A stretch of 64,000 bases of DNA from Chitinilyticum piscinae (GTDB taxonomy: Bacteria; Pseudomonadota; Gammaproteobacteria; Burkholderiales; Chitinibacteraceae), in the NCBI RefSeq assembly GCF_015223195.1, contig NZ_JADFUA010000011.1, positions 51,460-115,459 on the forward strand. Reading direction: 5' to 3'. The notes beneath the pieces were generated by a model. The model did not search any database and was not told the DNA's origin. It saw nothing but the letters and a program-made list of their open reading frames with translations. Of the stretch, positions 10,199-19,304 are shown one piece after another. Each line of letters opens with the position of its first letter. Positions within the stretch are counted from its first letter, which is position 1. Both the position numbers and the translations under genes were made by a program.

Positions 10199-11416
10199 AT
10201 GATCAAGAAAATCCCAGTATCCGAACTCAAGCCAGGCATGTTCATCCACGACCTCAATGTCGGCTGGATGGATCATCCCTTTTTGCGTAACCAATTTCCG
10301 GTCACCAGTGACGAGGATATGGGGCGCATTCTGGCAACCGGCGTGAGGGAGGTGTACATCGATACCGAGCAGGGGCTTGACGTCGGCGATCATGCGCCGA
10401 CGCAAGAGGAAGTCAAAGCCGGAATCGAAGCGGAAATCCTGCAGGCGGCCAGTGAGCCCTCTGCCATCATTCAGGTGTCATTTGCCGAAGAGGTCAAGCG
10501 CGCCAGCCGCATCCACAAACAGGCGCACAACGTCGTCAAAAACGTGATGCGTGACGTGCGCCTCGGACAGGCGGTGCAGATGGAAGCGGTGGAGGAGGTG
10601 GTCGAAGCGATCACTGACTCGATTCTGCGTAATGCCGGCGCGCTGGTCGGCTTATCCGGCATCAAGGACAAGGACGAATACACCTTTCTGCACTCGGTCA
10701 GCGTATGTACGCTGATGGTTACCTTTGCCAAAAGTCTGGGTTTCCCGATGGAGTTGATCAAGCTCGCCGGTGTTGGCGGTCTGCTGCATGACACCGGCAA
10801 GATGAAAGTTCCCAACGAGATTCTGAACAAGCCCGGGCGCCTGACGGACGATGAGTTTGCCGTCATGCGCTCGCACCCTGAGGAGGGTTGGAAAATCCTG
10901 AAAGATATCCCGGGCATCGACGAAATCGCACTGGATATCACGCTGCACCACCACGAGCGCATGGATGGTAGCGGCTACCCGCACAAGCTGCCGGGTGCGG
11001 CGATCAGCAAGATGGCGCAGATGGCGGCCGTTGTGGATGTGTATGACGCGATCACCTCGGACCGCTGCTACCACAAGGGCATGCCAGCCCCGGAAGGACT
11101 GCGCAAGCTGTGGGAGTGGAGCAAATTCCACTTCAATCCCGAGCTGGTGCAGGCCTTCATGCGGTGTGTCGGCATCTACCCGGTTGGTTCACTGGTCAAG
11201 CTGGAGTCCGGCCGGCTGGCGATTGTCACCGAGCAGAATGAGGGCTCCCTGTTGCAGCCCGTAGTCAAAGCGGTCTTCAGTACCAAATCCAATAGCTACA
11301 TCACGCCTTTGGAGATCGATCTGGCCAAGCCGATGGGCAAAGGGGGCGCCGACAAGATCACCGGTCACGAAGATCCAGCCCGCTGGAAGATCGATGTGGC
11401 ACGGTTCATGGCGTAG
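10199..11416 (+). CDS. HD-GYP cyclic-di-GMP phosphodiesterase with DUF3391 N-terminus
   Basis: Hydrolyses cyclic-di-GMP to GMP. The N-terminus (MIKKIPVSELKPGMFIHDLN) is the DUF3391 domain found on many HD-GYP proteins. The HD motif (LLHDTGK, His near residue 197) and the GYP motif (HHERMDGSGYP) are intact, indicating an active enzyme. I chose ATG 10199 because MIKKIP is the usual family start; an in-frame GTG at 10187 would add four residues. The 150 bases upstream carry no gene. The hairpin at 11478-11510 follows the stop and may end this transcript as well as the opposing chitinase. Confidence 0.93.
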   Translation: MIKKIPVSELKPGMFIHDLNVGWMDHPFLRNQFPVTSDEDMGRILATGVREVYIDTEQGLDVGDHAPTQEEVKAGIEAEILQAASEPSAIIQVSFAEEVKRASRIHKQAHNVVKNVMRDVRLGQAVQMEAVEEVVEAITDSILRNAGALVGLSGIKDKDEYTFLHSVSVCTLMVTFAKSLGFPMELIKLAGVGGLLHDTGKMKVPNEILNKPGRLTDDEFAVMRSHPEEGWKILKDIPGIDEIALDITLHHHERMDGSGYPHKLPGAAISKMAQMAAVVDVYDAITSDRCYHKGMPAPEGLRKLWEWSKFHFNPELVQAFMRCVGIYPVGSLVKLESGRLAIVTEQNEGSLLQPVVKAVFSTKSNSYITPLEIDLAKPMGKGGADKITGHEDPARWKIDVARFMA

Positions 11417-11477
11417 CTGGGTATTGCCACGCATTTATTTATGACGAGCCTTTCAGGGTTATACATTGGCGGGTAAT

Positions 11478-11510
11478 TAAAAACAAAGGGAGGCGAATGC
11501 CTCCCTTTGT
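11478..11510 (-). terminator. Rho-independent terminator of the first chitinase gene
   Basis: A perfect 12-bp stem (11483-11494 with 11499-11510, loop GAAT) lies 20 bases after the chitinase stop codon. An A-rich stretch at 11476-11483 on the plus strand gives the U-run for the minus-strand transcript. There is no T-run on the other side, so termination of the plus-strand HD-GYP transcript would be weaker. Confidence 0.9.
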
Positions 11511-11529
11511 CATGCTTGTTATGAGCGGA

Positions 11530-13755
11530 TTACTTCACCTGCACATTCCAGATGAATTCCACGCACTTGGCGTAATCACCCTTGGAAATCGTGCGGAAGC
11601 CAGTCTGGTAGTTCACCGGCTTGCACATGTAGTCACGCTGCCAGCCCCAGTCCTTGTCCCAGTACAGCGGGAAGGAGGCGGCACCGCCTTCGCTGAACTG
11701 CTTCTGGCTCGCGCAACCAAGCTGCTCGTTGGCGGCTACTGGCACGCCCAGTTCCTGCGCGAAGTTCTGGTAGGCGTAGATGCGGTTCTGCGCCTGGCTG
11801 GTTTCCGCGCCCTTCGAGCACTCGAAGCCACCATTGATGATGTTGATGGTGGTGCCGAAGCTGGCGGTCAGGCCATTGGCCTGGTCAACCGCATTCGGAA
11901 CCCAGCTGCCATCGATCACGTGGATCATGGCGGGTTTCGGCGGCTGGGTTTCCAGCATGAAGAACACCGACGAGGCCAGATTCAGCCAGGTGTCGGCCAC
12001 ACGCTTCGGATCCTGCAGCAGCACATTCGGATCACCATACAGCACCTTGGAGAACGGCGCGTAGTTGTAATGGTGGGTCAGCTGGTGTGCGCCACGGCCG
12101 TGGTAGGAGTTGTACTGGCCGTCAGCCCGCTTCGGGCAGGTCCAGATCTTGCCCCAGTACGGGTCGCCGCAGCTGTCGGTGTAGCCCGAGAGGTTGGGGT
12201 TGTTCTGGTAAGCCACTTCCTCGACCCAGTACAGGCCCTGGCGCCACTTCGGCGTGTCGATCGCGCCGATGCCGTCCAGCCAGGTGGTGTTGGCGCCGGT
12301 TTCCTGCACCATGTGCGCAAACATCGTCGCCAGCAGCTTCGAGCAGATGGCGTCCGAATTGCGGCCATCGCTGTAGGTCTGGCAGAACGCCGGGAATTTG
12401 GCGACGGCCTTCAGGAAGTTGCTGTAGCTGTATTTGGCGTTGCGGATCGCGAACAGGTAGTCAAAGCGGGCAGCGGGCACGATGCGTTCGACTCGCTTGA
12501 CGTTGTCCGGGTTGGTCGCCGCCAGCGGAGCGACCTGATCAACGATGCTGTCATCAATCACGCGCTGGGTTTCCTTCACCAATTTCACATAGGCCGGCGC
12601 ATCCTTGGTCAGCTCGACTTCCAGTGCGTCTGCTTGAGCTTTGCTTGGGATGGTGCCAGGTGTGTAGCTGGGGGCACTGGTCGGAGTGGGCGATGGCAGC
12701 GGAGTGGCCGTCGGTGTCGGGCTGATGCCCATCTGCGGCGGAACGGTGACGGTTTGTTCGAAGAACACGCCGCAGTTGCTGGCATCTCGCGGCGGCACCG
12801 GCATCACGGCGGGAATCGGTTTGGGATCAATACAGATTGCCGCCTTGTAGGTGCTGCCGCCGGTGGTCTGGATGTAGCGATAGCCGCCGGACGGGACGTA
12901 GGAGTCACCACACAGCCCGTTCGAGGCGCAGCTGCCCTTGAAGGTCCAGCTGGCCGTGCCACTGTGGACGTCGCGGCCGTCGACAATGGCCAGCCAGGCC
13001 AGCGCGGAGTTCTGCTTGTTGATGTAGGGGCCGCTGCCCAGCTGCCAGCTGAAGACCAGGCCGCCATCCGCGGGCGCCGAGATCGTGGTCCAGCTCGGGA
13101 TCGGCGGGGGCAGGACCGGACCGGTGGGGGTCGGTGTCGGCGGAGTCGGTGTCACGGTCGGTGTTGGTGTAGGCAAGGCACCAAGCAACTTCCAGGGCCC
13201 CCACTCGCTGGCACCGGGAACATCGCCCTGAGTCCACCACTTGGCTTCATAGAGCTGGCCGTTGTAGCTTACACGCTGGCCGCCGGTATACGTGGCGGCT
13301 TTGTCCCAGTTTGAGGCTGTGGGTGCCGAAGTCGGGGTCGGCTGAACCGTCGGGGTCGGAATCGAATAGATGGCGCAACCATTCTGGTCGTAGCCAGTAA
13401 TCACTGCGCCCGGAATGGCACTTACGACTGGACACTGGTAAGGCGTCGGTTTGCTGATCGGAGTCGGGGTGGGCGTGATGACTGCTGTCGGGGTGAGGGT
13501 TGCTGTGGGTGTCACTACCGTAGTCGGGGTGCTGCTGCCGCTGGATTTCCACAGGGTTGGCGATGCTGCTGGATTCCAGCCGGTACCGGCATAAGCCGTG
13601 TGGGTGACCAGAGCGGTGTAATCCTGGCCATTGTAGGAAACGACCGTTCCGGCCGTGTAGGTGGCACCCTCCTGCCAGGCCGGGGCCGCATAAGCGGTAA
13701 CCACGGCGCCAAGCAGCGCGGCGCCTGCGAAGAGTCGCATGCGATTTTTCATCAT
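11530..13755 (-). CDS. Secreted multidomain GH19 chitinase (741 residues)
   Basis: An exported chitin hydrolase. A signal peptide (1-23, ending AYA) is followed by a CBM5/12 chitin-binding module (about 25-72, with YTAGTVVSYNG and the exposed Trp residues), a Thr/Pro linker containing a small Cys-pair insert (107-133), a second CBM5/12 (about 149-193), another linker, an unrecognised module (about 218-340) with several Cys residues, a third linker and a C-terminal GH19 domain (about 400-741). In GH19 the general-acid Glu is expected at E485 (QETGAN), with a second catalytic Glu near E512/E513 (QGLYWVEE); YHGRGAHQLTHHYNYA is the substrate-cleft motif. It is 311 bases from a paralogue in the same orientation, but each has its own terminator and a GATGGAG leader, so they appear to be separate transcripts. 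Confidence 0.93.
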   Translation of the reverse strand: MMKNRMRLFAGAALLGAVVTAYAAPAWQEGATYTAGTVVSYNGQDYTALVTHTAYAGTGWNPAASPTLWKSSGSSTPTTVVTPTATLTPTAVITPTPTPISKPTPYQCPVVSAIPGAVITGYDQNGCAIYSIPTPTVQPTPTSAPTASNWDKAATYTGGQRVSYNGQLYEAKWWTQGDVPGASEWGPWKLLGALPTPTPTVTPTPPTPTPTGPVLPPPIPSWTTISAPADGGLVFSWQLGSGPYINKQNSALAWLAIVDGRDVHSGTASWTFKGSCASNGLCGDSYVPSGGYRYIQTTGGSTYKAAICIDPKPIPAVMPVPPRDASNCGVFFEQTVTVPPQMGISPTPTATPLPSPTPTSAPSYTPGTIPSKAQADALEVELTKDAPAYVKLVKETQRVIDDSIVDQVAPLAATNPDNVKRVERIVPAARFDYLFAIRNAKYSYSNFLKAVAKFPAFCQTYSDGRNSDAICSKLLATMFAHMVQETGANTTWLDGIGAIDTPKWRQGLYWVEEVAYQNNPNLSGYTDSCGDPYWGKIWTCPKRADGQYNSYHGRGAHQLTHHYNYAPFSKVLYGDPNVLLQDPKRVADTWLNLASSVFFMLETQPPKPAMIHVIDGSWVPNAVDQANGLTASFGTTINIINGGFECSKGAETSQAQNRIYAYQNFAQELGVPVAANEQLGCASQKQFSEGGAASFPLYWDKDWGWQRDYMCKPVNYQTGFRTISKGDYAKCVEFIWNVQVK

Positions 13756-14019
13756 TACTCCATCATCGGGTTGTAAGACGGGTGGGCCCGTTCTTGCGCA
13801 TCGGCTTGTGTAGTAAGGATTTTGCCGACTACCTGATTCTACTGCTGCTTACGAAGCAAAAACAAACAGCAGGTTCTTATGTAAGAAAATGATGATGGTG
13901 GGTTTGGCGACTGCAGTGCTGGTGGCCGCACGCCTGTCATGATTGATATGGGTATTGCTTGCAAGGTCATGGCTAACGCGGGGGCTGCCTTGATACGTGC
14001 CAGTGTACTTATGCAGGGC
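13756..14019. other. Intergenic leader between the two chitinase genes
   Basis: No gene is supported here. The stretch holds the promoter region and ribosome site (GGAG, immediately before 13755) of the 741-residue chitinase on the minus strand. No confident -35/-10 pair or operator could be assigned. Short frames are unsupported. Confidence 0.6.
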
Positions 14020-14049
14020 AAAAAAACAGGCTCCCCGCAGGGAGCCTGT
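14020..14049 (-). terminator. Rho-independent terminator of the second chitinase gene
   Basis: A perfect 10-bp stem (14026-14035 with 14040-14049, loop CGCA) begins 17 bases after the stop codon at 14067. Seven A residues at 14020-14026 on the plus strand form the U-run of the minus-strand transcript. Confidence 0.93.
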
Positions 14050-14066
14050 GCATGTGGCAGAGATGC

Positions 14067-16118
14067 TTATTTGGTGTTGTCGATCACCACTTGGCCGTTG
14101 TACTTCACCTGGCCACGGAACATGTAGTCGACACACTGCTTGTAGTCGCCTGGATTGGCCAGCGAGAACGGCATCTGGTAATCAACCAGTTGGCACGCCC
14201 ACGATACACCGCCCGGGTTGTTACCGTTGTAGCCCCAGTTCTTGTCCAGATAAGCCTTGGTCGCGGCGGCGGAGCCGGGCTGGAAGCCCTTCATCGCGGC
14301 ACAACCCAGTGCTTCATCGGCCGGAACCGGTACATTGAGTTCGCGGGCAAATTCCTTGTAGGCCGCGATGCGGTTCTGTACCTGCGGCTTCTCTGCGCCG
14401 CCGCCGCCACACTCGATGCCGCCGTTGATGATGTGTACGGTAGCGCCAAAGCCCGGAGACATATTGTTGGCCACATCGACCGCATTTGGCTTCCAGGTGC
14501 CATCAACGACCCAGGTCATCGGCGGCTTCGGCGATTGCGGGTACACCGCGAACCAGATGGCAGAAGCGAAGTTCAGCCAGGTATCGGCAACACGGCCCGG
14601 GTTGTCCAGCAGCACGTTGACATCACCATACATCGACTTGCTGAAGGCGCCGAAGTTGTAGTTCCACGAGAGTTGCTTGGAGCCACGGCCGAAGTAGTCG
14701 ATGGTCTGGCCGCTGGCATTCTGTGCGCAGGGATAGAAGATCGAGAAGATCGAGCTGCCGGCACCACGGAAGCAATCCTGGTAGCTGCCAACGGCAGAGC
14801 CTTCGTTGTAGCCGTTTTCACGCAGATACCACAGTGCCTGCTTGTAGGACGGGATGGCGGTGTTTTGATCCATCGTCGCCAGCACGGCATTGTTGTGTTC
14901 CGGGTAGGTACGAGCCGTGGCCGGAGTCAATGCCGGCCAGTTGGCACCGGTTTCCTGGGTGAAGTGCGCGAAGGAGGTCGCCAGCAGCTTGCGGCAGATG
15001 GCGTCGGCATCGCGGCCATCGGTGTAGTTGTCGCAATATGCCGGGAACTTGGCTACACCCTTGAGGAAATTCAGATAGGTGTAGTTGATGTGGCGAACCG
15101 GGAACAGGGCCTCGAATTTGGCCTGGCCCAGTACGCGCTCGACGCGCTTGACGTTGTCAGGGTTGCTTGCACCACCAACGGTAACAGCTTCAACCTGGGC
15201 ATCCGGCAGGACACGCAATGCCGCGCGAATGCGGGCAATCGCCTGGGTGTCGGTACCAGCCTGACTGGCCAGGGCGCTTTCAGCCGCAGTGAACTGCGCA
15301 TCCGTCGGATAGCCCGACGGCGCTGCGATGTAGGTGACCTGCGGTTTGTAAGCTGCAACGGTGCCAGTCGGTGTCGGAGTAGCAGTCGGTGTCGGAGTAG
15401 CAGTCGGTGTCGGAGTAGCAGTCGGTGTCGGAGTGGCAGTCGGCGTCGGAGTTGCCGTCGGAGTCGGAGTGGCAGTCGGCGTCGGAGTAGCAGTCGGCGT
15501 CGGAGTGGCAGTCGGCGTCGGAGTGGCGCCGCTACCTGTGCAGGAACCCAAGTCCTTCCACGGGCCGTACTGGACATTGCTTGGTGTATCGGTAGTCCAC
15601 CAGTTGGCTTCCCAGTTGCGGCCGTTATAGGTCACGCGCTGGCCACCGGTATAGGCGGTGCCGGATTTCCAGGCGGCATAGCAGCTGCCGGCTGGGGTCG
15701 GTGTAGCCGTCGGGGTCGCTGTTGGCGTGGCAGTCGGGGTGGCGGTCGGTGCAGGTGTTGCTGTCGGTGCCGGTGTCGGGGTTGCACTCGGCTTCGGTGT
15801 CGGCGTAGCGGTTGGAGCCGGTGTTGGTGTAGCGGTCGGTGTGGCGGTCGGGGTCGGTGTGGCAGTGCTGGTGCCGATCAGTTTCCACAAGGTCGGGGAC
15901 GCAGCCGGATTCCAGTTGGTGCCGACGTAAGCAGTGTGGGTTACCAGCGCCTGATAATCCTTACCGTTGTAGGTAACGATGGTGCCTGCGTTATAGGTTA
16001 CACCTTCGGCCCAGGCGGTGGCGGCATGTGCGGTTGCAGTCAGCAGCGGCAGAGGCGCCAGCGTGCCGAGCGCCAGCAGGCAGGCGCCTGCGATAGTACG
16101 CATACGAGTCTTCATCAA
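14067..16118 (-). CDS. Secreted GH19 chitinase with two chitin-binding modules (683 residues)
   Basis: An exported chitin hydrolase paralogous to the 741-residue enzyme downstream. A signal peptide (1-32, ending AHA) precedes a CBM5/12 module (about 34-82), a long Thr/Pro/Ala linker (84-142), a second CBM5/12 (about 146-193), a linker of nine hexapeptide repeats (about 198-257), and a GH19 catalytic domain (about 290-683). The catalytic Glu residues are expected at E395 (QETGAN) and E440 (QALWYLRE); [19 protein letters not shown] is the cleft motif. Compared with the paralogue it lacks the unrecognised central module but has a much more regular linker. The ribosome site GGAG lies before the ATG at 16118. 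The MMKTRMR and MMKNRMR starts show that the two genes arose by duplication. Confidence 0.94.
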   Translation of the reverse strand: MMKTRMRTIAGACLLALGTLAPLPLLTATAHAATAWAEGVTYNAGTIVTYNGKDYQALVTHTAYVGTNWNPAASPTLWKLIGTSTATPTPTATPTATPTPAPTATPTPKPSATPTPAPTATPAPTATPTATPTATPTATPTPAGSCYAAWKSGTAYTGGQRVTYNGRNWEANWWTTDTPSNVQYGPWKDLGSCTGSGATPTPTATPTPTATPTPTATPTPTATPTPTATPTPTATPTPTATPTPTATPTPTGTVAAYKPQVTYIAAPSGYPTDAQFTAAESALASQAGTDTQAIARIRAALRVLPDAQVEAVTVGGASNPDNVKRVERVLGQAKFEALFPVRHINYTYLNFLKGVAKFPAYCDNYTDGRDADAICRKLLATSFAHFTQETGANWPALTPATARTYPEHNNAVLATMDQNTAIPSYKQALWYLRENGYNEGSAVGSYQDCFRGAGSSIFSIFYPCAQNASGQTIDYFGRGSKQLSWNYNFGAFSKSMYGDVNVLLDNPGRVADTWLNFASAIWFAVYPQSPKPPMTWVVDGTWKPNAVDVANNMSPGFGATVHIINGGIECGGGGAEKPQVQNRIAAYKEFARELNVPVPADEALGCAAMKGFQPGSAAATKAYLDKNWGYNGNNPGGVSWACQLVDYQMPFSLANPGDYKQCVDYMFRGQVKYNGQVVIDNTK
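15366..15527. repeat. 18-bp tandem repeat encoding a chitinase linker
   Basis: About nine head-to-tail copies of an 18-base unit (GTCGGTGTCGGAGTAGCA and near-identical variants) lie inside the chitinase gene and encode Thr/Pro/Ala hexapeptides of the inter-domain linker. Because the unit is a multiple of three, copy-number change would alter linker length without breaking the frame. Confidence 0.9.
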
Positions 16119-16279
16119 TCACTCCATCTCTTGTTGGATAGCAGGCCGCTCATTGGTGGCAACCTTGCAGTTCGGTGCGAAGCTAACAGAAATGACATGC
16201 GTATGTAGTGAGCTTGCGACCAGCTACGAATCTTAATCGAGCTACCGCTATTTGGGAACGATTGCCGAGCGCATATTCA

Positions 16280-16311
16280 TAAAAAAACCGGCGCTTGGGC
16301 CGGTTTTTTAT
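16280..16311. terminator. Bidirectional terminator between pseudouridine synthase and chitinase
   Basis: A 6-bp GC-rich stem (16287-16292 with 16299-16304) is flanked by seven A residues on the left and six T residues on the right, so it could end transcription from either side. The most direct use is to stop the minus-strand pseudouridine synthase transcript before it enters the chitinase leader. Bases 16119-16395 otherwise hold no gene. Confidence 0.85.
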
Positions 16312-16395
16312 TGCATGCAAGGTAAATATCATTCTGTCTTAATCCAGGCTTGTGGCCTCCTAATTGGTGCCGTTAAGGATGTGGGGGGTACGGTC

Positions 16396-17106
16396 TTACT
16401 CGTTTTCCTGACGTGCGGAAGGTCTGCTGGCCGCAGGCCAGGGCCAGTCCCACGGCGCTGGCGAGCGGGCGAGCCAGTCCTTGAAGGCGGTATCCGCAAA
16501 AGCCGTGCCGGTGGCGGGGGGCAGCGTCCAGCGCAGCCGTTCGCCTTGCCAGTTCAACTGCAGGGCATAGGCGTGCAGGTAGCCGCGGTCGGCTGCCATA
16601 CCGCCGTAACGTGTATCCCCCAGAATCGGACTGCCCAGGCTTTTCAGTGCGACGCGCAGCTGATGGGTGCGGCCGCTGAGCGGTCGCAGCAGGAAGGCGC
16701 GCAGGCCATTGCCAAGCCCGGCACTGAAAAACTGGGTTGCCGCCGGTAGTTCATCACCATGGCCCAGCTTCCAGTTGCCGTTGCGTCCCTTGCTCATGCT
16801 GCCCTTGACCCAACCTTGTTTTTTGGCTGGCTTCTTGCTGCTCAGTGCTAGATAGAATTTGTCGATGCGGTGTGAAGCAAACTGGTCCGAGAGGGCTCTT
16901 GCCGCATCGCTGCTGCGTGCCAGCAGAATCAGTCCGGACGTCAGGGTGTCGAGCCGGTGCACGGGATAAAGCGCCGCGATGCCGGTGGCCTGACGTACCA
17001 GTTCTGCCAGACCGGGCTGCTCCGCGTCGTGATGGAAGGGCTGGCCGGCGGCTTTGTCGATCACGAGAAAATCCTCGTGCCAGGCATGGATGCGTACTTC
17101 AGACAT
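16396..17106 (-). CDS. RluA-family RNA pseudouridine synthase
   Basis: Converts uridine to pseudouridine in rRNA or tRNA; the target site cannot be told from sequence. The catalytic motif HRLDTLTSGL (active Asp) is present, followed by the conserved RPLSGRTHQLRVALKSLG and GDTRYGG segments. I start it at the ATG complementary to 17104-17106 (MSEVRIHAWHEDFLVIDKAAGQ), giving 236 residues; an in-frame ATG nine bases upstream is equally possible. The frame remains open for another 590 bases, but that extension has no family similarity and overlaps the opposing siaA gene, so it is not counted. Confidence 0.9.
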   Translation of the reverse strand: MSEVRIHAWHEDFLVIDKAAGQPFHHDAEQPGLAELVRQATGIAALYPVHRLDTLTSGLILLARSSDAARALSDQFASHRIDKFYLALSSKKPAKKQGWVKGSMSKGRNGNWKLGHGDELPAATQFFSAGLGNGLRAFLLRPLSGRTHQLRVALKSLGSPILGDTRYGGMAADRGYLHAYALQLNWQGERLRWTLPPATGTAFADTAFKDWLARSPAPWDWPWPAASRPSARQENE

Positions 17107-17259
17107 GGTGGGCATGGGGTATGGGTATATGTGTATTTTAGATCCGTGCTTATCGGCTAATACATTGGTGGGTATTTTAGTTGTTGCTGTTTTTTTGCGT
17201 AATGCACCTGCGGTATGGCCTAATGCAATGCTGCCAAATAACTGACTGCGGAGTTCCTC

Positions 17260-19302
17260 GTGGCTGAATCTGACCGCCGCGGCTCGGCCGGGCTTGATCT
17301 GGGTCTGCGGGCCAAATCGATGCTCTTGTTTGCGCTGTGCGCTGCACTGATTGTGGCGCTGGCGTGGCTGATCGGCATGCAGGTGGTCGAGAGTATCCGC
17401 AGGCATTATGGCGAAGCTTTTGCCCGCGAGCATACCCTGTTGTACAAGCAACGCTTGCTGGCACCGCTGAACCGTGAGCTCGCGCTGGCTCAGCGGCTGG
17501 CGAGCGAAGAGCTTGTTGCGGCTTTTTTCCGTGAGGAAAAGTCCCCGGGTCGCCGCAGCGCGGCGATCGGCGAGGCCGAGGCTTATCGCAAGCTGATGGC
17601 TGGGCAGTTGTACGCGCTCGTGGTTGCTGCAAGCGGCAACTATTACCTCAATGACGGCAAGCTGCCATTCAGTGAGCAACCCCGCTACACCGTTCATCCC
17701 GATAATCAGAATGATCGCTGGTTTTTCTCACTGATACAGCGTCCTGATCCAGTGCAGCTCAATGTGTCGCAGGACGAGCACCTCAAGACGACCAAGGTCT
17801 GGCTGAATGTCATGGTTGGCGAAGCGGGGCAACGGCTCGGGCTCATTTCTGCCGGGCTTGATCTGACCGGCTTTTTGCGTGACTACGTGCAGAATACCCA
17901 GGCCGGGGTCAGTGCAATGGTGATCGACGGGCAAGGGGCGCTCATGGCGCACGCCGATCCCGCCCGGATTCAGTATCAGGTTGCCGGCAGTACGCGTATC
18001 GACCACACGCTCGCGCGCTATCTGGGCAGTGAGCAGGACCGTCAGGCGCTGCAGACCGCCATGGCGCGCAGCCGCAGCGCCTCCGGAGACGTTGTCACCT
18101 TGGAGGCCGTACTGGATGGGCGCCGGCAATTGCTGGCACTGAGCTATCTGCCCGAATTGCAATGGTATGCCGTGACGGCGCTGGATTGGGATCGGGCACA
18201 ACTGATCTCGATGGATCGCATCCTTCCCTGGCTGATTGCCGCGCTCGGCATGTTGGCCTTGCTGTTTTCGTTGCTGGTCTTCGGTGTGGATCGCGGTCTG
18301 CTGCGACCGCTGGCGCGTCTGACCGCCGTCGCTTCTGCTTTTGGCCGCGGCGAGTATCAGGTGCGGATTGCTTCACGCCGCAAGGATGAACTAGGGCAGC
18401 TGGCTCGTGTGTTCGATACCATGGCCGAGCGCGTCGATCGCCATGCGGCCGAGTTGGAAGATGAGGTTGCCAAACGTACGCAAGAGCTGTCGGAGGCCAA
18501 TCAGCACATGGCGGTGGCGCACCAGCATATCCAGGAAAGCCTGCGCTATGCCCGGCTGATCCAGCGCTCACTGCTGCCGGAAGACGAGTTCCGTTTGCGG
18601 CTTGGCAACCAGGCCTTGTTGTGGCTGCAGCCGCGCGATGTCGTCGGTGGTGACCTCTTTATCTTCCGCGCCGATCAATCTGGCTATCTGCTCGGGGTCA
18701 TTGACTGTGCCGGGCATGGTGTTCCCGGGGCTTTCATGACCATGTTGGCGCATGTTGCGGCAGATCTGGCCCTGGATCAGGCCGGTCTTGCCGATCCGGC
18801 ACGTCTGATTTCCCTGATCGATACCCGCGTGCGCAGCATGCTGCCCGCCGAAGGCGCCGGTCATCTACTTGCCACCAATATGGATGCCGCCTTCTGCTAT
18901 GTGAATGAACGCGAGCAGTTGCTTTGCTTTGCCGGAGCCAAGCTCCCTCTGTTTGTGCACACAGAGAATGGCATCGAACGGTTGCCGGGGGGGCGGCGTG
19001 CGATCGCCGAGCGGCGCCAGGGGGAATGGCACAATGAGATTCGCCCCTTGGCCGGAGTGAGCGCACTTTATCTTGCGACCGATGGCCTGTTTGATCAGGC
19101 AGGCGGTGAAGAAGGATTCGGCTTGGGAGAGCGGCGATTTGCAGATTGGCTGGTCGTGCTGAGCGGGCTTCAGGATGCCGCTGGGCGTGAGCAGCAGCTG
19201 GAGCAGGCGATGCAGGCATGGCGCGGGCGCCATGAATTGCGCGATGACATGGCCGTGGTCGGGGTCGTGCTCTCCCAGCCTGACACGGTACAACAGGAGT
19301 AG
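17260..19302 (+). CDS. siaA: SiaA-type membrane PP2C phosphatase with HAMP domain
   Basis: In Pseudomonas aeruginosa, SiaA is the membrane Ser/Thr phosphatase that removes phosphate from SiaC and so switches on the diguanylate cyclase SiaD. Here a 680-residue protein has a first membrane segment (about 20-42), a periplasmic sensor region, a second membrane segment (about 322-345), a HAMP domain (about 346-398), a coiled-coil linker (about 400-430) and a SpoIIE/PP2C phosphatase domain (about 430-675). Metal-binding Asp motifs are visible: VVGGDLF (near 460), DCAGHGVPGAF (near 482) and RDDMAVV (near 661). Translation begins at GTG 17260 behind GCGGAG. It is first in a four-gene operon with siaBCD; the next start is 2 bases after its stop. 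Confidence 0.9.
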   Translation: MAESDRRGSAGLDLGLRAKSMLLFALCAALIVALAWLIGMQVVESIRRHYGEAFAREHTLLYKQRLLAPLNRELALAQRLASEELVAAFFREEKSPGRRSAAIGEAEAYRKLMAGQLYALVVAASGNYYLNDGKLPFSEQPRYTVHPDNQNDRWFFSLIQRPDPVQLNVSQDEHLKTTKVWLNVMVGEAGQRLGLISAGLDLTGFLRDYVQNTQAGVSAMVIDGQGALMAHADPARIQYQVAGSTRIDHTLARYLGSEQDRQALQTAMARSRSASGDVVTLEAVLDGRRQLLALSYLPELQWYAVTALDWDRAQLISMDRILPWLIAALGMLALLFSLLVFGVDRGLLRPLARLTAVASAFGRGEYQVRIASRRKDELGQLARVFDTMAERVDRHAAELEDEVAKRTQELSEANQHMAVAHQHIQESLRYARLIQRSLLPEDEFRLRLGNQALLWLQPRDVVGGDLFIFRADQSGYLLGVIDCAGHGVPGAFMTMLAHVAADLALDQAGLADPARLISLIDTRVRSMLPAEGAGHLLATNMDAAFCYVNEREQLLCFAGAKLPLFVHTENGIERLPGGRRAIAERRQGEWHNEIRPLAGVSALYLATDGLFDQAGGEEGFGLGERRFADWLVVLSGLQDAAGREQQLEQAMQAWRGRHELRDDMAVVGVVLSQPDTVQQE

Positions 19303-19304
19303 AA

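Noticed and set aside
11497..13314. A 605-codon plus-strand frame opposite the first chitinase
   Set aside because: It is an antisense shadow of a GC-rich gene with signal peptide, repeats and catalytic motifs on the other strand.
15366..15527. Possible CRISPR array
   Set aside because: The units are contiguous with no spacers and encode a Thr/Pro linker within a chitinase.
14052..16208. A 718-codon plus-strand frame opposite the second chitinase
   Set aside because: Its Arg/Ser/Gly-rich repeats are the antisense reading of the Thr/Pro linker; no ribosome site or family similarity.
17107..17697. Long N-terminal extension of the pseudouridine synthase frame
   Set aside because: The frame is open but lacks family similarity and lies antisense to siaA; the enzyme is complete from 17106.
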